A stretch of DNA of 22,716 bases from Rhodospirillales bacterium (lineage in GTDB: Bacteria; Pseudomonadota; Alphaproteobacteria; Reyranellales; Reyranellaceae), in NCBI GenBank assembly GCA_013205335.1, contig JABMNB010000338.1, positions 1-22,716 on the forward strand, given 5' to 3'. How positions within the stretch are numbered: position 1 is the stretch's first letter; each line of letters begins with the position of its first letter. The translations under genes were made by a program, and so were the position numbers. A model generated the notes under the pieces. That model had not been told where the DNA came from. It saw nothing but the letters and a program-made list of their open reading frames with translations, and searched no databases. This document shows positions 12,861-21,451 of this stretch, in pieces.

Positions 12861-14954
12861 ATGACCGAATTGTTCTGCGCCCTGTTCGAGCCCCGCCGCA
12901 TTGCACTGATCGGTGCATCATCGAATGTCGCCAGGACGACCTCGCGGCCACAGCGCTTCCTGCGCAAGCACGGTTTCGCGGGGGAAATCCTGCCGGTCAA
13001 TCCGTCGCACAGCGAAATATTGGGTGAGAAGGCCTACACGGATCTCGACGCGATCGAGGGCGACATCGACCACGCCTACATCCTCCTGAACGGCGCGGCT
13101 GCGGTGCGGGCGCTGGCCGATTGCGGCCGGCGCGGCGTCAAGGTGGCGTCGATCCTGGCTGGCGGCTTCGCCGATGCCGGTCCAGCCGGCGCCTCGCTGC
13201 AAAACGAGCTGGCGAAAGTCGTGCGCGAGACCGGCATCCGCCTTGTCGGTCCCAACAGCATCGGCACGGTGAGCACCGATCCCGCCATGGCGCTGACGGC
13301 CAATGCCGCTTTCGCCGCGGAGAAGTTGCGCACTGGCAACTGGGCCGTCGTCAGCCAGAGCGGCAGCCTGATCGGCGCGCTGCTGTCGCGCGCCGACGCG
13401 CGCGGCATCGGCTTCTCGCGACTGATCTCGGTCGGCAACGAGGTCGACCTCGCGGTCGGCGAGATCGCGGACATGCTGGTCGACGATCCGAAGACCAGGG
13501 CCATCCTGCTGTTCCTGGAGACGCTGCGCGATGGTGAGCGGCTGGCGCGCGCGGCGCGGCGGGCGCACGAGGCCGGCAAGCCGGTAATCGCCTACAAGCT
13601 CGGGCGCTCCGACATCGGCCAGGAGCTGGCGCGCTCGCACACCGGCGCCATTGCCGGTTCTGACGCGACCTTCGATGCCTTCTGCCACCGTCATGGCATC
13701 ACGCGCGTGTCGACATTCGAATCGCTGATCGATGTGCCGTCTCTTTTGGTGGACCGGCCGAAATCCAGGAGCGGCGGGCATCGTGTCGCCGTGGCGACCA
13801 CGACGGGCGGCGGCGCCGCCATGGTGGTCGACAGCATGGCGGTGGCCGGGCTCGAGATCGTGGGGCCGCCGCGCAATCTCGTGGAGTGGCTGAAACCGTT
13901 CGGCATCGCGGCGGGCGAGGGGAAGCTGGTCGATCTCACCCTGGCGGGCGCCAAGCCGGAGATCGTCGCCGGCACGATCGAACGCCTGTTGGCCGACGAC
14001 GGCAACGACGCGGCGATCTTCGTGGTCGGCTCCTCCGCGCAGTTCAATCCCGAACTCGCCGTCGAGCCGCTGCTGCGCTTCGCCGGGTCGGCCAAGCCGT
14101 TCGCCGTGGCGCTCACCCCGTCGGCCGAGAAGTCACTGGCGCTGCTGACAGCGGCCGGCGTGCCGGCCTTCCGTCATCCCGAAGCCTGTGCCGAGGCGAT
14201 GGCGCTCTGCCTCTTGCGCACACCGCCGCGGGCCGTGCCGCGGCTCGAGGAGCCGTCGCCGGATGCGCTCGGAGCGCTGGAGGCGGGTCGCGCCTCGGGG
14301 TTCGATGAGCGTCGTGCCGCCGATTTCTTCGCAAGCCTCGGCGTGCCCATGGCGAAGTCGCTGACAGTGCCCGATGCGAAGCGTGTTGCGGCTGCCGTCG
14401 GAGAGGTTGGAGCGCCGGTCGTGCTCAAAATCCTGTCGGTCGACATTCCGCACAAGACCGAAGCCGGCGGCGTGGCGCTGGGCATTCCCGACGGCCAGAC
14501 AGCCGCCGTCGCGGCGCGGGAGATCGAGAAGCGGGTGAAGACCTATGCGCCCGAGGCTCGACTGCAGGGGTTTCTTGTTCAGAAGATGGAGCGCGGGCTC
14601 GTCGAGGTGATCCTGGGCTATCGTCGCGATCCGCTGGTCGGCCCGACCGTCACCGTGGGCCTCGGCGGTGTATTGGCCGAGATCTACAAGGATGCCTCGA
14701 CGCGCCTCGCGCCGGTCGATGAAAGCGAGGCGCTGCAGATGATCGCCGAAGTGAAGGGGCTTGCGATGGTGCGCGGCTATCGCAACCTGCCGAAGGGCGA
14801 TGTCGCGGCGCTGGCGAGGTCCATCGCCGCCTTCTCGACCCTGGCGCACAAGGCGTTCGCCGACGTCGCCGAAGCGGAGATCAATCCGCTGCTGGTGAAG
14901 CGCGAGGGCGAGGGCGTCGTCGCCGTCGATGGACTCGTTCTATTGGGTCAGTGA
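12861..14954 (+). CDS. NDP-forming acyl-CoA synthetase (acetate-CoA ligase, ADP-forming type)
   Basis: The 697-residue fused protein has the expected domain order: a CoA-binding Rossmann domain ('RIALIGASSN', 13-22), a succinyl-CoA-ligase-like domain ('GPNSIGTVST' at 130-139, 'SQSGSLIGALLSRA' at 165-178, 'ISVGNEVDLAVGEI'), the phospho-accepting histidine H260 in 'RSHTGAIAGSD', and a C-terminal ATP-grasp domain ('APVVLKILSVDIPHKTEAGGV', 'GFLVQKME', 'EINPLLV'). It makes an acyl-CoA from a free acid using ATP, giving ADP and phosphate via phosphohistidine. The acid is unknown; relatives use acetate, aryl acids, pimelate or hydroxycinnamates. No good ribosome binding site precedes the ATG at 12861. 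It is divergent from the Bug receptor and overlaps the convergent phhA by 7 bases. Confidence 0.92.
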   Translation: MTELFCALFEPRRIALIGASSNVARTTSRPQRFLRKHGFAGEILPVNPSHSEILGEKAYTDLDAIEGDIDHAYILLNGAAAVRALADCGRRGVKVASILAGGFADAGPAGASLQNELAKVVRETGIRLVGPNSIGTVSTDPAMALTANAAFAAEKLRTGNWAVVSQSGSLIGALLSRADARGIGFSRLISVGNEVDLAVGEIADMLVDDPKTRAILLFLETLRDGERLARAARRAHEAGKPVIAYKLGRSDIGQELARSHTGAIAGSDATFDAFCHRHGITRVSTFESLIDVPSLLVDRPKSRSGGHRVAVATTTGGGAAMVVDSMAVAGLEIVGPPRNLVEWLKPFGIAAGEGKLVDLTLAGAKPEIVAGTIERLLADDGNDAAIFVVGSSAQFNPELAVEPLLRFAGSAKPFAVALTPSAEKSLALLTAAGVPAFRHPEACAEAMALCLLRTPPRAVPRLEEPSPDALGALEAGRASGFDERRAADFFASLGVPMAKSLTVPDAKRVAAAVGEVGAPVVLKILSVDIPHKTEAGGVALGIPDGQTAAVAAREIEKRVKTYAPEARLQGFLVQKMERGLVEVILGYRRDPLVGPTVTVGLGGVLAEIYKDASTRLAPVDESEALQMIAEVKGLAMVRGYRNLPKGDVAALARSIAAFSTLAHKAFADVAEAEINPLLVKREGEGVVAVDGLVLLGQ

Positions 14955-15691
14955 CGTTGCGGCCGGTCCATGAGCTGGCGGAAATCGTCGAGCACGAAAT
15001 AGGTGTTCTGTAGCCTGTCGATCTCGTAGGGCCGGTTCATCGCAGTCGTGGCATCGAACGGCAGGCGCTCGACGCCGCGGTCCTCGATCGCATGCTTCAC
15101 CTCGGCGGCCGAGGACAGGATGCCGGCGCCATAGGCTTTCAGCCCCTGCTTCGTGCGGATCAGGCCGAACTCGACGGTGAACCAGTAGAGCCGCGCCAGT
15201 CGATGGACATCGCGCCCGGCTTCGACGCCTCGGCGGCCATAGTCCTGCATGTAGTCGGCGAACACCGGATTGGTGAGCAGGGGGACGTGCCCGAAGAAGT
15301 CGTGGAAGAGGTCGGGCTCGACCAGATAGTCGATCTCCCCGCGCCTGCGGATCCAGACCGTGACCGGGAAGCGGCGGTGGGCGAGGTGATCGTAGAAGGC
15401 CGCGTCAGGGATCAGGCCCGGCACGCCGACGATGCGCCACCCGGTGAGCGGCTCCAGGCGCGCGTTCACCCCCGCGAAGTCCGGGATGGTATCGCCCAGT
15501 CCGATCGCATCCAGACCCGTCAGGAACTCTGCGCAAGCATGGCGCTCGGCCAGCGCGCGCTGGCGCTGCGCCAGCAGCCGCCACACGGCCTGTTCCTCGT
15601 CGGAATAGAGGTCGGGGTGCTGCGGCACCGTCCAGTCCGGCGCCATGCCGGCATAGTCGCCGCGCAGGTTCTCGAGGGGTGCGAGGTTCAT
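14948..15691 (-). CDS. phhA: Phenylalanine 4-monooxygenase
   Basis: The 247-residue protein has the single-domain bacterial form of aromatic amino acid hydroxylase. The iron triad is visible: H130 and H135 in 'PDLFHDFFGHVPLL' and E174 in 'YWFTVEFGL'. 'PGLIPDAAFYDHLAHRRFPVT' (91-111) is also characteristic. It converts phenylalanine to tyrosine with O2 and tetrahydropterin, starting Phe catabolism. It is divergent from an Lrp/AsnC regulator across a 110-bp AT-rich gap, a classic arrangement for phenylalanine-responsive control, although the ligand here is unproven. The annotated ATG has no strong ribosome binding site; an in-frame ATG at residue 16 is a weaker alternative. The 3' end overlaps the convergent acyl-CoA synthetase by 7 bases. 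Confidence 0.96.
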   Translation of the reverse strand: MNLAPLENLRGDYAGMAPDWTVPQHPDLYSDEEQAVWRLLAQRQRALAERHACAEFLTGLDAIGLGDTIPDFAGVNARLEPLTGWRIVGVPGLIPDAAFYDHLAHRRFPVTVWIRRRGEIDYLVEPDLFHDFFGHVPLLTNPVFADYMQDYGRRGVEAGRDVHRLARLYWFTVEFGLIRTKQGLKAYGAGILSSAAEVKHAIEDRGVERLPFDATTAMNRPYEIDRLQNTYFVLDDFRQLMDRPQRH

Positions 15692-15749
15692 CCCGGCAAT
15701 ATGGGACCGACTGACGGGTGAATCCCGGCGAAGTGGGCTTTGGTAACGG

Positions 15750-15785
15750 AGAATTTTAGGGATATATTCCGTATATTAGTGTGTT
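15750..15785. promoter_or_regulatory. AT-rich divergent regulatory region between phhA and the Lrp/AsnC gene
   Basis: The stretch TTTTAGGGATATATTCCGTA, followed by TATTAGTG, is strikingly AT-rich against its GC-rich surroundings and contains near-palindromic TATATTCCGTATA. Lrp/AsnC regulators bind degenerate AT-rich palindromes, so this is a candidate operator controlling both divergent genes. No exact consensus is claimed. Confidence 0.5.
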
Positions 15786-15801
15786 TGGGGTGAAAATCAC
15801 T

Positions 15802-16287
15802 ATGGTCGCGCTGGATGACATCGACAGACGTATTCTCGGCGCTTTGCAGGCTGAAGGCCGCCTGCCGATCGTCGATCTCGCAGAACGCGTGGGCCTGTCG
15901 CCGACGCCTTGCCAACGCCGGGTGAAGCGGCTGGAGGAAGAAGGTGTGATCGATCGCTACGCCGCTCTGGTGTCGCCGCCCGCCGTGGGGCTCGCGCTGC
16001 AGGCGATGGTACAGGTGACGCTCGACGATCATTCGGAAAAGACCGTCGAGGCCTTCGAGGCGGCGATCCGCGCGCGGCCCGAGGTGGTGGCCTGCTATGC
16101 CGTGACCGGCGACATGGATTTCCTGCTGCATGTCCTGGCGCCCGATCTCGCGAGCTTCAGCGAGTTCGCCATGAAGGCGCTGCTGCGCATGCCGGGCGTC
16201 CGCGGTACGCGCTCCTCCTTCGTCATGGAGGCGGTGAAGAGCGACCTCGTCTGGGCGCCTCAGCCGCCGGCAAGGATGCGCAAATAG
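15802..16287 (+). CDS. Lrp/AsnC-family transcriptional regulator
   Basis: The 161-residue protein has an N-terminal winged helix-turn-helix ('LDDIDRRILGALQAEGRLP' then 'VDLAERVGLSPTPCQRRVKR', about 4-43) and a C-terminal RAM ligand-binding domain (about 63-145) with 'VVACYAVTGDMDFLLHV' (95-111), where the G-D-x-D turn forms the effector pocket. Such proteins sense amino acids and assemble as octamers. The position, divergent from phhA and convergent on an amino-acid dehydratase, suggests it controls phenylalanine or other amino-acid catabolism and its own gene. I chose the ATG at 15802; an in-frame GTG at 15781 would lie in the AT-rich operator region. Its last 28 bases overlap the 3' end of the dehydratase gene on the opposite strand. 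Confidence 0.93.
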   Translation: MVALDDIDRRILGALQAEGRLPIVDLAERVGLSPTPCQRRVKRLEEEGVIDRYAALVSPPAVGLALQAMVQVTLDDHSEKTVEAFEAAIRARPEVVACYAVTGDMDFLLHVLAPDLASFSEFAMKALLRMPGVRGTRSSFVMEAVKSDLVWAPQPPARMRK

Positions 16288-17216
16288 ACCGGCCGGTCGA
16301 TGTTGCCGCCGCTCAGCACGAGGCCGACGCGCTTGCCCGCGAAGCGGTCGCGTTCCTGGAGCAGCGCCGCGAGTGCTGCGGCGCCCGCGCCTTCCGTGAG
16401 CTGGTGCGTGTCCTCGTAATAAGCGCGCATCGCCGCGCCGATCTCGGCGTCGCTCACCTGCACGATCCGCTCCGCCCCCTTCAGGATGATCGTCAGCGCT
16501 TCGGCGTCGGGGCCGCGCACGGCCATGCCATCGGCCATCGTGTCGGCGCTGTTGGTCGCCACGACGTTGCCGGCGGCGAAGGAGAGCGCATAGGCTGGCG
16601 CCTCGGTCGAGACGACACCGACGATCTTCGTCCCGAGGCCCAGCGCGTCACGCACGGCAATGGTGCCGCAGATGCCGGAGCCGAGGCCGATCGGCACATA
16701 GACCGTGTCGAGCGGCGGCGCCGTGCGGAACAGTTCAAGCGCATAGGAGGCGACGCCCGCCACCAGGTCGCGATGGAACGACGGCACCATGGCAAGGCCG
16801 CGCTCGCCGGCGAGCTTCATCGCCGCGTCCTTGGCAGCATCGAAATCGTGCCCTGCCTCGACCAGCTCGGCCCCGAAGGCGCGCATGGCGGCGTTCTTTT
16901 CCACCGAATTGCCGAGGGGCACGACGATGGTGGCGGCGATGCCGTTGCGCGCCGCCGCCAGCGCAATGCTCTGACCGTGATTGCCGCGTGTCGCGCTGAC
17001 GACGCCGCTGGTGTGGGGCGAGCGGCGCTTCAGCCCGTCCATGTAGACCAGCCCGCCGCGCACCTTGAAGGCGCCGGTCGGGGTGTGGTTCTCGTGCTTG
17101 ACCCAGGTTTCGCATCCTGTGCGCCGCGAAAGCAGGGGCCACGCATATTGGGCCGTCGGCGGCATCGCGGCATGCACGAGGGCCGCTGCAGCCTCGATTT
17201 CGTTAAGGGACAACAT
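16260..17216 (-). CDS. Threonine/serine dehydratase-like PLP enzyme (fold type II)
   Basis: The 318-residue enzyme has the fold-type II signature 'HTPTGAFKVRGGL', with the Schiff-base lysine at residue 51 (54 if the upstream GTG is used). It also has 'SATRGNHGQSIALAA' (substrate loop), the phosphate-binding glycine loop 'PIGLGSGICGT', and 'VLSGGNID' near the end. No C-terminal ACT domain is present, so this is the catabolic, non-isoleucine-regulated type. It would deaminate threonine or serine (or a related hydroxy amino acid) to the 2-keto acid and ammonia. The ATG at 17214-17216 is given; an in-frame GTG at 17223-17225 adds three residues, and neither has a clear ribosome binding site. The gene is divergent from the M20 gene (48-bp gap) and overlaps the Lrp gene by 28 bases at the 3' end. 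Confidence 0.92.
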   Translation of the reverse strand: MLSLNEIEAAAALVHAAMPPTAQYAWPLLSRRTGCETWVKHENHTPTGAFKVRGGLVYMDGLKRRSPHTSGVVSATRGNHGQSIALAAARNGIAATIVVPLGNSVEKNAAMRAFGAELVEAGHDFDAAKDAAMKLAGERGLAMVPSFHRDLVAGVASYALELFRTAPPLDTVYVPIGLGSGICGTIAVRDALGLGTKIVGVVSTEAPAYALSFAAGNVVATNSADTMADGMAVRGPDAEALTIILKGAERIVQVSDAEIGAAMRAYYEDTHQLTEGAGAAALAALLQERDRFAGKRVGLVLSGGNIDRPVYLRILAGG

Positions 17217-17264
17217 GTCCGGCACTTTGGGCTAAGATGACCTCGGTTCCAACCGGAGTACCCG

Positions 17265-18437
17265 ATGCCTGTTCTGCCACGTTCACTCGAAATCCAGGGC
17301 GAGATCTCGGCCATCCGCCGCGACATCCATGCTCATCCCGAATTGGCCTTCGAGGAGAACAGGACATCGGACATCGTGGCCGCCAAGCTTCAGGAGTGGG
17401 GTCTGGAAGTGACGCGCGGGCTCGGCAAAACCGGCGTGGTCGGCACACTGCGCAAGGGCAACTCGGTGAAGTCGATCGGGCTGCGCGCCGACATGGACTG
17501 CCTGCCGATGGACGAGACCAACGATTTCGCGCATCGGTCGACGAGCCCGGGCCGCATGCACGCCTGCGGCCATGACGGTCACACGGCCATGCTGCTGGGC
17601 GCCGCAAAAGTGCTCAGCGAGGAACGGAACTTCGAGGGGGCCGTCCACTTTATTTTCCAGCCGGCCGAAGAGGGCGGCGGTGGGGCAAAGGTGATGATCG
17701 AGGACGGTCTGTTCGAGAAATTCCCCTGTGACGCGGTATTCGCGATCCACAACAAGCCTGGTGTCCCGGTCGGCCATATCGTCACCAAGGGCGGTCCGCT
17801 CCTGGCGGCGGCCGATCGCTGGGACATCCGCATCACGGGCAAGGGTGGGCATGCCGCCCATCCGCATTCGACGCTCGATCCCATGGTCGTCGGCGCCAAC
17901 ATCGTGATGGCGCTTCAGACCATCGTCTCGCGCAACATCGACCCGATCGATTCGGGTGTCGTGACCGTCGGCTTCTTCCATGCGGGCTCGGCCTACAACG
18001 TCATTCCGGGCGACGCGCATATCGGCGGCACGACGCGCACGACGACGCCCGCGAACCGCGAGCTGGTGAAGCGGCGCATCGACGAGATCTGCGAGGGCGC
18101 CGCCCGGATGCACGGCGTCAAGATCGAGGTCGAGCACAAGCCGGGCTATCCGCCGACCGTGAACGACGTCGAGCAGGCCCGCTTCGCCGCCGATGTTGCG
18201 GCCGGGGTCTGCGGGGAACATGCGGTCCAGGACAACACGCGGCCCAGCATGGGCGCCGAGGACTTCTCCTACATGCTGGAGAAGGTGCCGGGCGCCATGG
18301 TGTGGCTGGGCAATGGCGGCGGCCCCGGCTCGGTCAGCCTGCACAACTCCCGCTATGACTTCAACGACATGGCGATTCCGTTCGGCGTGAGCTTCTTCGT
18401 GCGCACGGTCGAACGCTTCCTCGACACCAAGGCCTGA
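17265..18437 (+). CDS. M20 family amidohydrolase (hippurate hydrolase / N-acyl-amino-acid deacylase type)
   Basis: The 390-residue protein has the M20D pattern: 'RRDIHAHPELAFEENRTSD' (18-36), 'GLRADMDCLPM' (72-82), 'MHACGHDGHTAMLLGAA' with metal ligands C101 and H103, 'FQPAEEGGGGA' with E135/E136, 'ITGKGGHAAHPH' (dimerisation-domain histidine loop), and 'GAEDFSYML' near the C-terminus. The family hydrolyses amide bonds of N-acyl amino acids such as hippurate or indoleacetyl conjugates, releasing the amino acid. The ATG at 17265 has GGAG at 17255-17258. The NdvA-like gene begins 25 bp downstream in the same direction, so co-transcription is possible, though a functional link is not obvious. 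Confidence 0.93.
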   Translation: MPVLPRSLEIQGEISAIRRDIHAHPELAFEENRTSDIVAAKLQEWGLEVTRGLGKTGVVGTLRKGNSVKSIGLRADMDCLPMDETNDFAHRSTSPGRMHACGHDGHTAMLLGAAKVLSEERNFEGAVHFIFQPAEEGGGGAKVMIEDGLFEKFPCDAVFAIHNKPGVPVGHIVTKGGPLLAAADRWDIRITGKGGHAAHPHSTLDPMVVGANIVMALQTIVSRNIDPIDSGVVTVGFFHAGSAYNVIPGDAHIGGTTRTTTPANRELVKRRIDEICEGAARMHGVKIEVEHKPGYPPTVNDVEQARFAADVAAGVCGEHAVQDNTRPSMGAEDFSYMLEKVPGAMVWLGNGGGPGSVSLHNSRYDFNDMAIPFGVSFFVRTVERFLDTKA

Positions 18438-18462
18438 GCAAGAACGGACGCGGACGAAGCAT

Positions 18463-20223
18463 ATGGAATTCTTCCGCGTCTATGGCCGCGTCATCGGCCT
18501 GCTCAGGGCCGAGAAGGGCCTCGCGATCACCCTGGCCATCGCCAACGTCGCGGTGGCCGCCCTGCAGTTCTACGAACCGGTGCTGTTCGGCAAGGTCATC
18601 GATCTGCTGACCACCGCCCGCGACAAGCCCGTCGAAGTCCTGTGGCAGGACGCCCGCGAGATCCTCGGTCTGTGGGCGCTGATCGGGCTGGGCGGCATCG
18701 CCGCCAACATGGTGGTCTCGCTGCAGGCCGATCGCATGGCGCATCGCCGCCGTCTGGGCGCGATGGCCACCTATTTCCAGCATCTGCTGATGCTGCCGTT
18801 TTCATTTCACAATGCGCAGCATTCCGGCCGGCTGATCAAGATCATGCTGACCGGCGTCGACAATCTGTTCGGCATCTGGCTGTCGTTCTTCCGCGAGAAC
18901 CTGGCCACCCTGGTGGCGCTGTTCGTCATGCTGCCGCTCAGCCTGTTCATGAACTGGCGGCTGGGCCTCCTGCTGCTGGTGCTGATCCTGTTCTTCGCCA
19001 TCACGAACGTCTGGGTGGTCAGCAAGACCGACCGGTTGCAGCACAAGGTAGAGGATCTTCACAGCGAGCTGGCAGGCCGGGCGGGCGACGCGCTGGGCAA
19101 CATCAGCCTCATCCAGAGTTTCGTCCGGCTGGGCGCCGAGACCAGCGAGATGCACCGCATCATCGGCCAGACGCTCCAGGCGCAGTTCCCGGTGCTGAAC
19201 TGGTGGGCGCTGCTGTCGGTGATGACGCGTGCCGCATCGACGATCACCGTGATCCTGATCTTCGTTCTCGGCACCTGGCTCTATACGCGCGGAGAGGCGA
19301 CGGTCGGCGAGATCGTGAGCTTCATGGGCTTCGCCACCATGTTGATCGGCCGCATGGACCAGGCGTCGGGCTTCGTCAGCCGCATCTTCTTCCAGATGCC
19401 GTCGCTGGGCGATTTCTTCCGCGTGCTGGATTCGCAGTCGAGCGTACCGGACAAGCCGAACGGCATCGACATCGGGCGCGCCCGAGGCGATGTCGAATTC
19501 GACGACATCAACTTCTCCTATGACGGCAAGCGGCCGGCCCTGGTGCATTTCTCGCTGAAGGTGCCGGCCGGCTCGACGGTGGCCTTCGTCGGCCCGACCG
19601 GCGCCGGCAAGAGCACGGCGTTGTCGCTGCTGCACCGCATGTGGGATGCCCAGTCGGGCGTGGTCCGCATCGACGGTGTCGACCATCGCGACATCAAGCT
19701 GGAATCGCTGCGCCGGAACATCGGCGTGGTGTTCCAGGACAGCACCATGTTCTATCGCACGATTGCCGACAATCTGCGCATCGGCAAGCCCGACGCGACG
19801 CAGGCCGAACTCGAGGAGGCCGCCAAACTCGCCGAGGCGCACGATTTCATCATGCGCCAGCCGCAGGGCTATGAAACGCTGGTGGGCGAGCGCGGCGCCA
19901 CGTTGTCGGGCGGCGAACGCCAGCGGCTCGCGATCGCGCGGGCCCTGCTCAAGAACCCGCCTATCCTGATCCTCGACGAGGCGACCAGCGCGCTCGATTC
20001 CATCACCGAGGCGCGCATCCAGAAGGCGCTGAAGGTCCTGATGCTGGGCCGTACGACCTTCGTGATCGCCCACCGCCTGTCGACCATCCGCGAGGCCGAT
20101 CAGGTGGTCGTATTCGAGCATGGACGGGTCGTCGAGCAGGGCGCCTACAAGGCGCTGGTGGCGGAAGGCGGTGCTTTTGCCCGCCTCGTGGCGACGCAAC
20201 AGGCTGGCATAGAATCTGCCTGA
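18463..20223 (+). CDS. ABC exporter (fused permease and ATPase), cyclic beta-glucan exporter NdvA/ChvA-like
   Basis: The 586-residue half-transporter has an N-terminal membrane domain (helices around 20-42, 67-88, 143-163, 165-185, 245-280) and a C-terminal ATPase. The ATPase carries Walker A 'GPTGAGKST' (377-385), Q-loop 'VVFQD' (422-426), signature 'LSGGERQRLAIARALL' (481-496), Walker B 'ILILDEATSALD' (501-512) and the H-loop 'VIAHRLS'. Length and the N-terminus 'EFFRVYGRVIGLL..EKGLAI', followed by 'YEPVLFGKVID', resemble rhizobial NdvA/ChvA, which export cyclic beta-1,2-glucan as homodimers. No glucan synthase gene (ndvB/chvB) is visible here, so the substrate is inferred from resemblance only; a lipid or drug exporter is the alternative. 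Nothing strong marks a separate promoter after the M20 gene. Confidence 0.9.
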   Translation: MEFFRVYGRVIGLLRAEKGLAITLAIANVAVAALQFYEPVLFGKVIDLLTTARDKPVEVLWQDAREILGLWALIGLGGIAANMVVSLQADRMAHRRRLGAMATYFQHLLMLPFSFHNAQHSGRLIKIMLTGVDNLFGIWLSFFRENLATLVALFVMLPLSLFMNWRLGLLLLVLILFFAITNVWVVSKTDRLQHKVEDLHSELAGRAGDALGNISLIQSFVRLGAETSEMHRIIGQTLQAQFPVLNWWALLSVMTRAASTITVILIFVLGTWLYTRGEATVGEIVSFMGFATMLIGRMDQASGFVSRIFFQMPSLGDFFRVLDSQSSVPDKPNGIDIGRARGDVEFDDINFSYDGKRPALVHFSLKVPAGSTVAFVGPTGAGKSTALSLLHRMWDAQSGVVRIDGVDHRDIKLESLRRNIGVVFQDSTMFYRTIADNLRIGKPDATQAELEEAAKLAEAHDFIMRQPQGYETLVGERGATLSGGERQRLAIARALLKNPPILILDEATSALDSITEARIQKALKVLMLGRTTFVIAHRLSTIREADQVVVFEHGRVVEQGAYKALVAEGGAFARLVATQQAGIESA

Positions 20224-20291
20224 TATCCCCTTGGCGGGCGTTGATTGTCCGCCTAAGAGTCGCGGACAGGGAACCCAGGGGGATCAACGAA

Positions 20292-21305
20292 ATGAGCAAA
20301 TTTGCCAAAATGCTGGGCGGTGCAGCGGCCGTCGCGCTCGCCCTGGGCAGCCTGCCCGCCAACGCCCAGACCGCGATCAAGTTCACCCTGGACTGGGTGT
20401 TCCAGGGTCCGACCTCGCCGTTCCTGGTGGCGCTGGAGAAGGGCTACTACAAGGCCGAGGGCCTCGACGTCACGATGGACCCCGGCCAGGGTTCGGCCGG
20501 CGCGGTGCAGCGCGTGGCCACCGGCGCCTACCAGATCGGCTTCGCCGACGTGAACTCGACCATCGAGTACAATGCCAAGAACCCGGGCAAGGAAGTGCTC
20601 TGCGTCTTCATGGTCTACGACTTCGCGCCGTTCGGCGTCTATGCGCTGAAGAAGAGCGGCATCAAGACGCCGAAGGACCTCGAGGGCAAGAAGCTCGGTG
20701 CCCCGGTGTTCGACGCCAGCTTCCGCCTGTTCCCGGCCTTCGCCAAGAAGAACGGCATCACCAAGTGGGAGCACGTCAACCTGACGCCGCAGTTGCGCGA
20801 GCAGAGCCTGGTGCAGGGCACGGTCGACTTCATCTCGGGTCACTATTTCTCCTCGATGCTCGATCTCAAGGCGCGCGGCGTGGCGTTCGAGGACATCGTG
20901 GCGATGCGCTTCGTCGACTTCGGCATGGACGTCTACGGCAACGGTGTCGTGATTTCGGCCGACATGATGAAGAACGAGAAGGCCGTGAAGGGCTTCCTCG
21001 CCGCCACGCTGAAGGGCTGGAAGGACGTCATCGCCAACCCGCAGCTCGGCATTGCGGCGGCCAAGAAGCGCGATCCGCTGATCAATGAGGCTCTCGAGCT
21101 GGAGCGCCTGAAGATCTCGCTGGAGACCAACATCATGACGCCCTACGTGAAGGCCAACGGGATGGGCGACGTCGACCCCGCCCGCTTCGCGCGCGCCGTG
21201 AAGGACGTGTCCGAGGCCTTTGGCCTGCCGGCCGCGCCGGCGCCCGACAAGGTGTTCAGCAACGCCTACCTGCCGCCCAAGGCCGACCGGATGATTGCCA
21301 AGTAA
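20292..21305 (+). CDS. NitT/TauT-type ABC transporter substrate-binding protein (NMT1/THI5-like)
   Basis: The 337-residue protein begins with MSKFAKM, a hydrophobic stretch and a signal-peptidase site A-N-A before Q26, so it is periplasmic. The mature start 'IKFTLDWVFQGPTSPFLVAL', then 'EKGYYKAEGLDVTM', is the NMT1/THI5/SsuA pattern; 'GAYQIGFADVNSTIEY' and 'DLEGKKLGAPVFDASFR' follow in the usual order. Relatives bind sulfonates, nitrate, pyrimidine thiamine precursors or riboflavin-like molecules; the ligand here cannot be read from sequence. AGGGGGA at 20275-20281 supports the ATG at 20292 over an in-frame ATG at 20241. The ATPase and permease genes follow after a 146-bp gap holding a dispersed repeat, making a three-gene importer. 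Confidence 0.93.
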   Translation: MSKFAKMLGGAAAVALALGSLPANAQTAIKFTLDWVFQGPTSPFLVALEKGYYKAEGLDVTMDPGQGSAGAVQRVATGAYQIGFADVNSTIEYNAKNPGKEVLCVFMVYDFAPFGVYALKKSGIKTPKDLEGKKLGAPVFDASFRLFPAFAKKNGITKWEHVNLTPQLREQSLVQGTVDFISGHYFSSMLDLKARGVAFEDIVAMRFVDFGMDVYGNGVVISADMMKNEKAVKGFLAATLKGWKDVIANPQLGIAAAKKRDPLINEALELERLKISLETNIMTPYVKANGMGDVDPARFARAVKDVSEAFGLPAAPAPDKVFSNAYLPPKADRMIAK

Positions 21306-21311
21306 AATTAA

Positions 21312-21447
21312 TCTCCTCCCCCGTCAGCCGGGGGAGGTGCCCGAAGGGCGGAGGGGGAAGGCCACACCATGAATGTCGCTGTTGAGACGATCATGGCGTT
21401 GCTCTCTCCCTCCCTGGCCCTCCCCCGAGTGACGGGGGAGGGGAGGA
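21312..21447. repeat. G-rich dispersed repeat (family 2, copy B), inside the ABC importer operon
   Basis: The ends are complementary: TCTCCTCCCCCGTCA at the left and TGACGGGGGAGGGGAGGA at the right. Interior blocks GGGGGAGGTG, CGGAGGGGGAA, GCGTTGCTCTC and a CCTCCC run match copy A at 6439-6552 in order. No coding frame of its own is seen. It fills the gap between the binding-protein and ATPase genes and could act as an mRNA hairpin that sets their relative expression. Confidence 0.75.
21441..21446 (+). promoter_or_regulatory. Ribosome binding site of the ABC ATPase gene, formed by the end of a repeat
   Basis: GGGAGG at 21441-21446 lies five bases before the ATG at 21452, a good Shine-Dalgarno position. 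These bases are the right-hand end of the dispersed repeat, so repeat insertion seems to have supplied, or replaced, the ribosome binding site. Pairing with the C-rich left end of the repeat could hide it. Confidence 0.6.
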
Positions 21448-21451
21448 TTTA

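Noticed and set aside
18802..20199. A 465-codon open frame on the minus strand.
   Set aside because: It mirrors the NdvA-like exporter gene, which has all ABC motifs. The antisense product shows no domain.
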